Source: GCA-2862545 sp047609825
GTDB taxonomy: Bacteria > Myxococcota_A > UBA796 > GCA-2862545
Length of the DNA stretch: 12,310 nucleotides
Reading direction: 5' to 3'
Assembly (NCBI GenBank): GCA_047609825.1
Contig: JBLFXJ010000245.1
Coordinates: 1-12,310 of the forward strand
Both the position numbers and the translations under genes were made by a program. The notes under the pieces are model-generated. The model saw only the letters and a program-made list of their open reading frames with translations, did not search any database and was not told the origin of the DNA. Below are positions 1-7,704 of this stretch, piece after piece; position 1 is the stretch's first letter, and each line of letters begins with the position of its first letter.

Positions 1-1
1 C

Positions 2-220
2 CTGTCCGCCACCTACTTGAGCCGCGACGACGGTGCGATCTACCTGCTCTCCGACTGCGCCGACGCCACGAGCTGCGTGTATGGCGTCGACGCCGCGGTG
101 GACGGCGAGCCCGAGCTGCTGGAGTGGACGAACCCGGGCGACGAGGTCACCCTGTTCCTCGTGCTGGACTGCTACTCCATGCCCTGTCGAGACTACACCC
201 TCGACCTGGACATCCGCTGA
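2..220 (+). CDS. C-terminal part of a secreted protein, PPC-like domain (partial, 5' end outside window)
   Basis: The reading frame is open from base 2 to the TGA at 218-220 and shows the last 72 residues of a longer protein. The visible part reads as a beta-sandwich: an ATYLSRDDGAIYLLSDC strand pair, a LLEWTNPGDEVTLFLVLD segment and a terminal YTLDLDI strand. This pattern of alternating strands ending in 'tyxLxVxV' is characteristic of bacterial pre-peptidase C-terminal (PPC-type) domains of secreted or surface proteins. Three or four cysteines (SDC, TSC, LDC, MPC) fit an extracytoplasmic location with disulfides. The stop lies inside the 5' region of the next plus-strand gene, so the two may be co-transcribed. 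The family call is from pattern only; the true N-terminus and any catalytic domain are outside the window. Confidence 0.6.
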   Translation: MSATYLSRDDGAIYLLSDCADATSCVYGVDAAVDGEPELLEWTNPGDEVTLFLVLDCYSMPCRDYTLDLDIR

Positions 221-1530
221 TCATCGCCCTCCTCGCGCTGGGCTGCGCCGACCCGGCCACGCTCCGGGGCGACTTCGACGTCACGCTGACCGCCACCGCC
301 GTGCCGACCACCTGGCGGCTGCGGTGGGAGGCGCCCGGCGATCGGCACTGGGTGGAGTATGGGCGGGAGGACCCGCTCGAGGGCCGCACCGCGGTGCGTG
401 CCACCCCCGGCGGCCTGGTGCGCTTGCCCGCGGGCGAGTGGATCGTGCGCGCCGTGAGCGAGGGAAGCGGAGGTCGCCGCGAGGGCCCGGTGCTCGACGT
501 GCACGTGCCTCCGCCCCCGCCCAACCTGGGCGCATTCCAGGTCGTGCAGAGCCGGCCCGAGGCCGAGATGAATGACCTGCTGCTGCTGTTCAACCAGTAC
601 GACATGACCGATCGCTGGTCGTGGGTCGCGGTGGTGGACGGGCGTGGGGAGCACCGGTGGTACCTGCCTGGCCCGCCGGCGCCGTGGAAGATCAACCGCG
701 CCCAGGTCGGGCCTGAGGGCGACCCGTGGTACGCGACCTACCACTGGGATCGCGAGGTCGACTGGGGCACGCTGCACCACGTAGGTTGGGACGGCGACAG
801 CGCAGGGCTGTGGTCTCTGCCAGAGCAACACCACGACTTCGTGGTGGAGCCCGGCGCGGTGCACTGGTTGTCGTGGGTGTACCGGGATGAGCCGATGCCC
901 GGGACGGACGCCGCGGTGGCGACCGATGCGGTGCGTCGGCGCGCGCTGGACGGGGGCGAGGCGGAGGTGCTGTGGTCGGTCCTCGACGGCTGGGTGGAGC
1001 CGTATACGCCGTGCAGCCACGCGCGGGATCCGAAGTTTCGTCCAGGGTTCCTCGAGTTCACCCACGGCAACTCACTGGTCGCTGTGGGCGATGAGTGGTG
1101 GGTGATGCTGCGCTACCTCGACCAGCTCATCGCCATCGACCGCGACACCGGCGAGGTGAACTGGGCGTTGGGCGGTCCGGGCGCCGACGTGGTGTTCGAG
1201 GGCGAGCCGTTCTCCCACCCACACTTCAGCGAGGGCTGGCCCGGCGGGCTGCTCGTGTTCGACAACGGCAGCCACCGCGCCGATCCGGTGAGTCGCGCGG
1301 TGGAGTATGCCCTGGAAGATGGCGTGGCGCGGGAGGTGTGGTCGTTCGCCCACCCTGACGGCGAGCACGTGCCGTTCCTCGGCGACGTGCGCAGCCTGCC
1401 CGGGGGCAACCGCCTGGTGGTGTGGAGCAGTCTGGGCGCGCTGATGGAGGTGACGCCCGACGGGAGCGTGGTGTGGGAGGCCCACACCACGGATGTGGTG
1501 GGGCGGGTCACCGTGCTGCCGGCTCAGTAG
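124..1530 (+). CDS. Arylsulfotransferase (ASST) family beta-propeller lipoprotein
   Basis: The body of the protein is a repeated-blade propeller with ASST-family landmarks: QHHDFVV (His236/His237), THGNSLV (His314, Asn316), an Arg 16 residues later (Arg330), RDTGEVNWALGG, SHPHF (His365/His367) followed by LLVFDNGSHR, and LPGGNRLVVWSS. By analogy with characterised ASST, His314/Asn316, Arg330 and a His of SHPHF are candidate catalytic residues for sulfuryl transfer between phenolic compounds; this is inference. Residues about 45-135 form an N-terminal beta domain with a PPPPP linker. A lipobox LALGC puts the lipidated Cys at base 244. The start is uncertain: GTG at 124 is the only ATG/GTG/TTG upstream of the lipobox but overlaps the previous gene by 97 bp and gives a long n-region; CTG at 184 would give a normal 21-residue signal, and CTG at 217 overlaps the upstream TGA. 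The stop interlocks with that of convergent gene A. Confidence 0.82.
   Translation: MDEPGRRGHPVPRAGLLLHALSRLHPRPGHPLIIALLALGCADPATLRGDFDVTLTATAVPTTWRLRWEAPGDRHWVEYGREDPLEGRTAVRATPGGLVRLPAGEWIVRAVSEGSGGRREGPVLDVHVPPPPPNLGAFQVVQSRPEAEMNDLLLLFNQYDMTDRWSWVAVVDGRGEHRWYLPGPPAPWKINRAQVGPEGDPWYATYHWDREVDWGTLHHVGWDGDSAGLWSLPEQHHDFVVEPGAVHWLSWVYRDEPMPGTDAAVATDAVRRRALDGGEAEVLWSVLDGWVEPYTPCSHARDPKFRPGFLEFTHGNSLVAVGDEWWVMLRYLDQLIAIDRDTGEVNWALGGPGADVVFEGEPFSHPHFSEGWPGGLLVFDNGSHRADPVSRAVEYALEDGVAREVWSFAHPDGEHVPFLGDVRSLPGGNRLVVWSSLGALMEVTPDGSVVWEAHTTDVVGRVTVLPAQ
1467..1491. terminator. Perfect 11-bp stem hairpin inside the 3' end of the ASST gene, downstream of gene A
   Basis: Bases 1467-1477 (CGTGGTGTGGG) and 1481-1491 are exact reverse complements separated by the 3-nt loop AGG. 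The structure lies about 33 nt past the stop of minus-strand gene A and about 37 nt before the stop of the plus-strand ASST gene. It codes for the SVVWEAHTT part of ASST, so it has a coding explanation, but a perfect 11-bp stem is unlikely by codon use alone. There is no T-tract on either side, so as a terminator it would be atypical. A role as a stop for transcripts of A is inference. Confidence 0.35.
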
Positions 1531-3590
1531 GGCGTACCGCCCAGTGCATCGATGGTGTCGCTCGGGATCACCACGCCGGTGGCGGTGGCCACGCCGGTCA
1601 CCGGGTCCACGCTATAGATCGCCGTGCCGCCGCGCCCGTCGTCGCCGGCGAACAGGAGCTCCCCGTCGATCACGGTGAGCCCGCCGCCCTGGGCGTAGCC
1701 ATACAGGCCGCCGACACCCGACACTGCGGTGATGAAGCGGTCTGTGCCGCTGGCGTCGAGCTCCCGGAGCTCAGACCCGCTCATGCGCCACATGGTGGCG
1801 CCGTCCCACGCGTGGGCGAAGCCGTAGCCGCCCCCGTCCGGGGTGCCCGCGAGCACGCTCACGGCACCCGTGGCCGGGTCGATGCTCGCATACTGGGAGT
1901 TCTCGTCCGCGGCATAGAGCAGGCCGTCCTTCCACGACAGCGAGGTCTCGTTCTGGCGGGTGGTGGCGATGGGGATCAAGATCTCCGCGTCGAGGTCCAC
2001 CCGGTACACCTCGCCCGAGCCGTAGCCGTTCGCCGCCTCGATCACGTACAGCTGGTCGCGGTCGTCGAAGGTCATCCCGGTGATCGGGATGCCAGGGTCG
2101 AACGCCAGCACGGCCGTGCCCGCGTCCATGTCGATCTGCCACAGCCCCGTCACGCCGTAGCTGCCGTCCGCCGCGTACATCATCATGCACGAGCGGTCGC
2201 GGCCGTCGCAGTCCTGGTCGATGCCGTCCTCGCAGATCTCCTCGGCGTCGGGGTAGGCGCCGGGGTCGTCGGGCAGGCAGTCCACCCCGACCCACAGGGG
2301 CCGCAGGCCCGGGCCCGGCGGGTCGCAGCTCGGCACGGGGTCGGCGGGGTCGATGCCCTCCGGGGCGAAGCCGTCGCCGTCCGCGTCGGGGAACCACAGG
2401 CTCGGCGGGCCCACGGTGGGGTCGGCGTCGTCGCAGTCGTCATTGGTCGCGGCGGTGCCGTCGGGGCGGCTGCAGGCGTACACGAAGTCGTCCTCAGCGC
2501 CGAACCCGTCGCCGTCCCGGTCGGCGTACCACTCCAGGTAGCTGTCCTCCGTCACGTCGGGGTCGGCATCGTCCACCCGTCCGTCGCAGTCGTCGTCCAA
2601 CGGCTCGTCCGGGTTGCAGATCTCCGGCATGTCGGGGTTCACGTCGGCGCGGGTGTCGTCGCAGTCCTGGTTCGCGAAGCCCCAGCCGTCGGGCTGCTGG
2701 CAGGCGAACTGGATGTCGCGGTCGGTGCCGTAGCCATCGCCGTCTTCGTCCGGGCCCCAGGCGATGAGCGTGAACACGTCCACATCAGGGTCGTCTTCGT
2801 CGAACAGGCCATTGCAGTCGTCGTCGAGCACCTCGTCGCCGTTGCAGATCTCGGGACGGGAGGGATTCACATCGGCGCGGGTGTCGTCGCAGTCGTCCCC
2901 ACCATAGTCGGCGTTGAAGAACCCATCCCCGTCGGCATCGCACTCCGCGGCGCATTCGTCGTCGTCGCAGTCCACCTGTCCGTCGGCGTCATTGTCGCGG
3001 CCGTCGGTGCAGATCTCGGGGCAGTCGCCGTCACAGTCGCTGTCGTCGCAGTCCACCCGTCCGTCAGCGTCGTTGTCGCGGCCGTCGGCGCAGGCCTCGT
3101 CGCACACCGGGTCGTTGCAGTCGTCGTCGGCACAGTCGATGAGGGCGTCGGCGTCGTTGTCGCGGCCGTCGGTGCAGATCTCGAGGCAGCTCGGGTCGAC
3201 GCACTCTTCGTCGAGGCAGTCCACCTTCCCGTCGCCGTCGTTGTCGAACCCGTCGCCGCAGACCTCGGGACAGCTCCCGAAGCAGTCGCGGTCATCGCAG
3301 TCGATGGCCCCGTCGGCGTCGTTGTCCCGCCCATCGCCGCAGTTCTCCGGGCACAGCCCGTCGCAGTCGTCATCGAGGCAGTCGATCAGGCCGTCGAGGT
3401 CGTCGTCGGTGCCGTTGGTGCACACCTCACCACAGACCGCCGCACAGTCCGGATCGGCGCAGTCCGCGAGCTCGTCGAGGTCGTCGTCTTCTAGGTTGTC
3501 GCAGATCTCTGCCGGCGGCTTGTCGGACCCCTTGCCGCCGTCGGGGGTACACGCGGCAAGGAGCAAAAGCGGAAGCAGAAAACGTGGCAC
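1524..3590 (-). CDS. Gene A: MopE-type Cys/Asp-repeat lipoprotein with beta-propeller-like head
   Basis: Predicted surface lipoprotein of 688 residues. The signal peptide ends in the lipobox LLAAC (Cys14). Residues about 28-217 are seven Cys-rich repeats of about 27 residues; residues about 217-468 are MopE-type putative metal-binding modules (CDADGDGFF, DDCDDTRADVNPSRPEICNG, and similar) ending in CEDGIDQDCDG. The head (residues 469-688, bases 1524-2186) has about five repeats of a blade-like pattern (VYRVDLDAE, ASIDPATGAV, IYSVDPVTGVA), suggesting a small YVTN/SMP-30-like beta-propeller. I chose the GTG at 3590: GGGGA lies 4 nt upstream, a geometry also seen in B and C, and it gives a stalk of 468 residues exactly as in B. 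The in-frame ATG at 3605 lacks a ribosome binding site and lies too close to the AGTGTA promoter-like element; a further start at 3632 is in frame. The stop overlaps the ASST stop by 7 bp. Confidence 0.85.
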   Translation of the reverse strand: MPRFLLPLLLLAACTPDGGKGSDKPPAEICDNLEDDDLDELADCADPDCAAVCGEVCTNGTDDDLDGLIDCLDDDCDGLCPENCGDGRDNDADGAIDCDDRDCFGSCPEVCGDGFDNDGDGKVDCLDEECVDPSCLEICTDGRDNDADALIDCADDDCNDPVCDEACADGRDNDADGRVDCDDSDCDGDCPEICTDGRDNDADGQVDCDDDECAAECDADGDGFFNADYGGDDCDDTRADVNPSRPEICNGDEVLDDDCNGLFDEDDPDVDVFTLIAWGPDEDGDGYGTDRDIQFACQQPDGWGFANQDCDDTRADVNPDMPEICNPDEPLDDDCDGRVDDADPDVTEDSYLEWYADRDGDGFGAEDDFVYACSRPDGTAATNDDCDDADPTVGPPSLWFPDADGDGFAPEGIDPADPVPSCDPPGPGLRPLWVGVDCLPDDPGAYPDAEEICEDGIDQDCDGRDRSCMMMYAADGSYGVTGLWQIDMDAGTAVLAFDPGIPITGMTFDDRDQLYVIEAANGYGSGEVYRVDLDAEILIPIATTRQNETSLSWKDGLLYAADENSQYASIDPATGAVSVLAGTPDGGGYGFAHAWDGATMWRMSGSELRELDASGTDRFITAVSGVGGLYGYAQGGGLTVIDGELLFAGDDGRGGTAIYSVDPVTGVATATGVVIPSDTIDALGGTPY
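2940..3509 (-). repeat. Seven-unit Cys/Asp repeat block of gene A (570 bp)
   Basis: Seven tandem units of about 81 bp run from EICDNLEDDD to the Cys before DADGDGFF. The protein pattern is C-x3-C-x13-C-x4-C-x3 with the Asp loop DGRDNDADG between the second and third Cys. The Asp loop resembles calcium-binding DxDxDG loops of thrombospondin-type-3 and EF-hand repeats. The block is the same length in B, D and E. Confidence 0.9.
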
Positions 3591-3612
3591 GGGATCCCCA
3601 GACATGGAGCGC

Positions 3613-3620
3613 AGTGTAGC
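3613..3620 (-). promoter_or_regulatory. Promoter-like element upstream of gene A (short form of the D/E element)
   Basis: On the plus strand AGTGTAGC; read on the minus strand the core is TACACT, which matches the sigma-70 -10 consensus at 4 of 6 positions. It lies 23 bp from the GTG start of A, close to the 20-22 bp found for the longer AGTGTACAGG element in front of D and E. No convincing -35 hexamer is visible, so this is a weak call supported mainly by position. Confidence 0.3.
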
Positions 3621-3681
3621 CGCTCGGCCCATCCGACCGCGCCCGTCTGTCGACTGTGCGTGACGGAGCGAGCGCGGCCTG

Positions 3682-4410
3682 TCAGTCGGCGGGGAAGCAG
3701 TGCCGATAGCACGCGCAGATCCAGCCCAAGGACAGCACAGCCCCCAGTCCCGACCCGAGCAGTGGGATGAACCCGCACGCCAGCGCGATGATGAAGTATC
3801 CGAGGATCACGCCGCCGTGAAACCCTGGGTTCTCCCTGGCGTGCCCCATTGCGCGGCCGATGGCGTCTCGCGCCCCCAGCCCGTCGAGGGCGGCCGCCGG
3901 GATCGCGAACAGGGTGACCAGCCCCACCAGCATCCCCGGGAGGATGAAGAACAACGAGCCCACGAGCGTGAGGCCAACCACCGCGGCGTTGGTCCGCATC
4001 ACTGGGCCGAGGTTCGTGCGCAGGCTCGCCACGGGGGCGGACCACGGGATGGGCTCACCGCGGCCGGCCGCGTCGAATGCCCGGTGCAGGCTGCCCTGCA
4101 TCGCGGGCACGAAGCCGAGCAGCACCACGCCGAACGCCGCCAGGTAGAGCAGCCCCGACGGCACGATCACACCGAGCAACGCCCAAGCCGGTGGCTCGCT
4201 GTCGCCGTACACGCTGCCGAGGATGGCGATGCCCGGCCCGGCCACCAGCCACGGCACGAACAGGATCGCGAACACCCCGGCGAATGTTGCGGCTAGCCAC
4301 ACCACCGCCGCCCCGACAAGGGCGCCCACGTTGGCCTTCACCCGGTCGAGCCAGCTGTGGAGCACGGTGTCGGTGGCGGTCGAGAAGCTCAGCGCTGTGT
4401 CGTTCGGCAC
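3682..4410 (-). CDS. Multi-spanning integral membrane protein, function unknown
   Basis: 242 residues with a soluble N-terminus of about 26 residues and about six hydrophobic segments (roughly 28-50, 51-67, 76-102, 142-172, 198-218, 218-234). The second half carries the pattern 'LFAIPAAALDGLGARDAIGRAM-GHAREN' followed by two helices, reminiscent of uncharacterised membrane domains related to the glycerophosphodiester phosphodiesterase membrane domain; I see no catalytic motif, so only a membrane protein is called. The GTG start lies 7 bp after the stop of gene B, and its AGGA ribosome binding site overlaps that stop (TAGGA, 5 nt before GTG), so its translation is probably coupled to B. It is the only non-repeat gene tied to the array and could help export, anchor or sense the lipoprotein, but that is inference. 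Confidence 0.82.
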   Translation of the reverse strand: MPNDTALSFSTATDTVLHSWLDRVKANVGALVGAAVVWLAATFAGVFAILFVPWLVAGPGIAILGSVYGDSEPPAWALLGVIVPSGLLYLAAFGVVLLGFVPAMQGSLHRAFDAAGRGEPIPWSAPVASLRTNLGPVMRTNAAVVGLTLVGSLFFILPGMLVGLVTLFAIPAAALDGLGARDAIGRAMGHARENPGFHGGVILGYFIIALACGFIPLLGSGLGAVLSLGWICACYRHCFPAD

Positions 4411-4417
4411 GGTTGTC

Positions 4418-6112
4418 CTACAGGAAGCAAGAGCAGTTGGCGTGGCACGCCACGTGGTTCCAGTCAGGCGGCGGCGCGGCGCCGTTCGCGCCCCAGTTCG
4501 TGTTGTTGTCGATGGACGAACATTCGGTCTCCACCCAGTTGCCGCCGTCGGCCTTCGATGGCCAGAACTGGAACCCGATGTCGTTGCCCATGTGGGTTGT
4601 GGTGACCGCGTCGAAGCCGCCCTTGTCGGCGCACAGGTCCGCGCAGCTCACGCCCACATCGCCCGAGTACCAGCACCCGCCCAACACCGGCGACACCCAG
4701 CCCCCGCAGCACAGCTCATCTTCACCGTCGCAGCTCTGGTCGATGCCGTCTTCGCACACCTCCTCGGCACCCGGGTAGGCGAGGGGGTCGGAGTCGTCGC
4801 AGTCGATGCCCACCCAGCCGGGGCGCAGCCCAGGGTAGGGCGCCTCGCAGCTCGGCGTGGGGTCGACCGGGTCGGCGGCCCCGAATCCGTCGAAGTCCAG
4901 ATCGCCGTACCACAGGCTCGGCGGGCCGACCGTGGGGTCGGCGTCGTCGCAGTCGTCATTGGTCGCGGCGGTACCGTCGGGGCGACTGCAGGCGTACACG
5001 AAGTCGTCTTCGGCACCGAAGCCATCGCCGTCCCGGTCGGCGTACCACTCGAGGTAGCTGTCCTCCGTCACGTCGGGGTCGGCATCATCCACCAGCCCGT
5101 CGCAGTCGTCATCCAGCGGGCCCTCGGGGTTGCAGATCTCGGGCATCGACGGGTTCACGTAGTCGCGGGTGTCGTCGCAGTCTTCGTTGGCGAAGCCCCA
5201 GCCGTCGGGCTTCTGGCACGCGAACCGCACGTCCTCGTTCGTGCCGTAGCCGTCGTCGTCGTTGTCGGGCCCCCAGGCGATGAGGGTGAACACGTCCACG
5301 TCGGGGTCTTCTTCATCGAACAGGCCGTCGCAGTCGTCATCCCACGAGTCCAACCCGTTGCAGATCTCGGGGCGGCTCGGGTTCACCTCGGCGTTGGTGT
5401 CGTCGCAGTCGTCGCCGCCGTAGTCGACATTGAAGAACCCGTCGCCGTCGGCGTCGCAGACCGCCTCGCACTCGTCGTCGTCGCAGTCCACCCGGCCGTC
5501 GGCGTCGTTGTCGCGGCCGTCGTCACACACCTCCGGGCACTCGCCATCACAGTCGGAGTCGTCGCAGTCGATCCGTCCGTCGGCGTCGTTGTCGCGGCCG
5601 TCCGAGCAGTGCTCATCGCAGGCGGGGTCGTTGCAGTCGTCGTCGGCGCAGTCCACCAGGCCGTCGGCGTCGTTGTCACGGCCGTCGGTGCAGATCTCGA
5701 GGCAGCTGGGATCGACGCACTCTTCGTCGAGGCAGTCCACCTTGCCGTCGCCGTCGTTGTCGAACCCGTCATCGCACACCTCGGGACAGCTCCCGAAGCA
5801 GTCGCGATCGTCGCAGTCGATGGCGCCATCGGCGTCGTTGTCCCGTCCATCCCCGCAGTTCTCGGGACACAGGCCGTCGCAGTCGTCGTCGAGGCAGTCG
5901 ATCAGGCCGTCGAGGTCGTCATCGGTGCCGTTGGTACACACCTCGCCGCAGACCGCCGCGCAGTCGGGGTCGGCGCAGTCGGCGAGCTCGTCGAGGTCGT
6001 CATCCTCGAGGTTGTCGCAGATCTCCTCGGGGGGCGCGTCGTCCTTGGGCGTGCTGGACTCGCAGCCGAACAGGAACAACAGGGCGAGGGGGATCATGGC
6101 AGTGAGACGCAC
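4418..6112 (-). CDS. Gene B: MopE-type Cys/Asp-repeat lipoprotein with small Cys-rich head
   Basis: 564 residues. A short signal (M-R-L-T-A-M-I-P-L-A-L-L-F-L-F-G-C) ends in lipobox LFGC (Cys17). Seven 27-residue Cys/Asp repeats are followed by MopE-type modules to residue 468 (CEDGIDQSCDGEDELC). The 96-residue head (bases 4418-4708) is a compact domain with eight cysteines beginning CGGWVSPVLGGCWYSGDVG and continuing SCADLCADKGGFD; it recalls small secreted Cys-rich 'CWYlg...gqsCdavC' domains of deltaproteobacteria and planctomycetes, function unknown. The start is the GTG at 6112 because GGAGG sits 4 nt upstream; the ATG at 6097 would be 19 nt away and would remove the only Arg of the signal. 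The gene is followed after 7 bp by the membrane protein gene, with the ribosome binding site of the latter built into B's stop codon. Confidence 0.85.
   Translation of the reverse strand: MRLTAMIPLALLFLFGCESSTPKDDAPPEEICDNLEDDDLDELADCADPDCAAVCGEVCTNGTDDDLDGLIDCLDDDCDGLCPENCGDGRDNDADGAIDCDDRDCFGSCPEVCDDGFDNDGDGKVDCLDEECVDPSCLEICTDGRDNDADGLVDCADDDCNDPACDEHCSDGRDNDADGRIDCDDSDCDGECPEVCDDGRDNDADGRVDCDDDECEAVCDADGDGFFNVDYGGDDCDDTNAEVNPSRPEICNGLDSWDDDCDGLFDEEDPDVDVFTLIAWGPDNDDDGYGTNEDVRFACQKPDGWGFANEDCDDTRDYVNPSMPEICNPEGPLDDDCDGLVDDADPDVTEDSYLEWYADRDGDGFGAEDDFVYACSRPDGTAATNDDCDDADPTVGPPSLWYGDLDFDGFGAADPVDPTPSCEAPYPGLRPGWVGIDCDDSDPLAYPGAEEVCEDGIDQSCDGEDELCCGGWVSPVLGGCWYSGDVGVSCADLCADKGGFDAVTTTHMGNDIGFQFWPSKADGGNWVETECSSIDNNTNWGANGAAPPPDWNHVACHANCSCFL
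5456..6025 (-). repeat. Seven-unit Cys/Asp repeat block of gene B (570 bp)
   Basis: Seven units of about 81 bp, identical in length and unit order to the block in A. Unit 6 carries DEHCSDG and GRIDC like D, while unit 7 carries EVCDDG like E. The mixed affinities matter for the gene-conversion argument. Confidence 0.9.
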
Positions 6113-6231
6113 GGTGCCTCCGATCTGGCGTCCCGTGATGGTACACGAACGCCGTGACGCTGTCAGGTCGAGCGCGCGTGCAGGCCGGATGTCTGAGCGC
6201 GCCGGTAGTCGTCGTAGAAGCCGCGCAAGTG

Positions 6232-6256
6232 GCCGGGGCGCACTCCGCACCCCGGC
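6232..6256 (-). terminator. GC-rich hairpin just after gene C
   Basis: GCCGGGG at 6232-6238 pairs with CCCCGGC at 6250-6256 (7 bp, 11-nt loop). On the minus strand it begins 9 nt after the stop of C, the spacing expected of an intrinsic terminator, but no U-tract follows. A non-canonical terminator or a 3'-end stabilising hairpin are equally possible. Confidence 0.4.
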
Positions 6257-6265
6257 GGCGGTCCG

Positions 6266-7558
<1,293 letters not shown>

Positions 7559-7648
7559 AGGACCTCCACCACTTCGTACCGGCACCTTAGCACCGGGCGC
7601 GGCGGCGCACCCGGCCCGCTACGATGTCGGGTTCGGGGCGGCGTGCGA

Positions 7649-7696
7649 CTCGTCGAGAACGACGAGCAATTGTGACACGTGTCACAATAGTCGTCG
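7649..7696. other. Two mutually exclusive hairpins between D and C
   Basis: Structure 1: CTCGTC at 7649-7654 pairs with GACGAG at 7661-7666 around a 6-nt loop. Structure 2: CGACGA at 7660-7665 pairs with TCGTCG at 7691-7696, enclosing the perfect 20-bp palindrome with a small internal loop. Bases 7661-7665 are needed by both, so only one can form. Structure 2 starts 8 nt after the stop of D, as expected of a 3'-end hairpin, while structure 1 lies on the side nearer to C. The sequence pairing is seen directly; any switching role is inference. Confidence 0.45.
7669..7688. promoter_or_regulatory. Perfect 20-bp palindrome, CRP/FNR-type operator candidate
   Basis: Bases 7669-7688 are identical to their reverse complement. 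The core is TGTGA-CACGTG-TCACA, an exact match to the TGTGA-N6-TCACA consensus of CRP-family regulators, flanked by AT/AT. The centre lies about 120 bp upstream of the C start codon and 26 bp beyond the stop of D. The core also matches 12 of 16 positions of parS (TGT..CACGTG..ACA), which is not enough to call parS. It could also simply be the inner stem of a terminator for D. Confidence 0.5.
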
Positions 7697-7704
7697 GCTT
7701 CGCC

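Noticed and set aside
1422..3494. Very long open frame on the plus strand opposite gene A (similar ones at 4223-6157 and 7945-9963)
   Set aside because: The predicted products are monotonous Val/Ala/Gly strings produced by the complement of Asp (GAC), Gly (GGC) and Cys (TGC) codons in the repeats. They have no signal, ribosome binding site or domain, and recur wherever the minus-strand repeat genes lie.
2940..3509. 81-bp repeats taken as CRISPR or satellite DNA
   Set aside because: The units are in-frame coding repeats with conserved Cys and Asp, no spacers, and vary mostly at tolerated codons.
3606..3681. Hairpin between the membrane gene and A
   Set aside because: GGCCGCGC and GCGCGGTC can pair, but only with a 28-nt or longer loop and a G-U pair, with no T-tract. 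This is weak in such GC-rich DNA.
7671..7686. parS partition site
   Set aside because: The 16-mer keeps TGT, CACGTG and ACA but differs at both symmetric pairs of inner bases (12 of 16). Known parS sites tolerate fewer changes and there is no parAB nearby.
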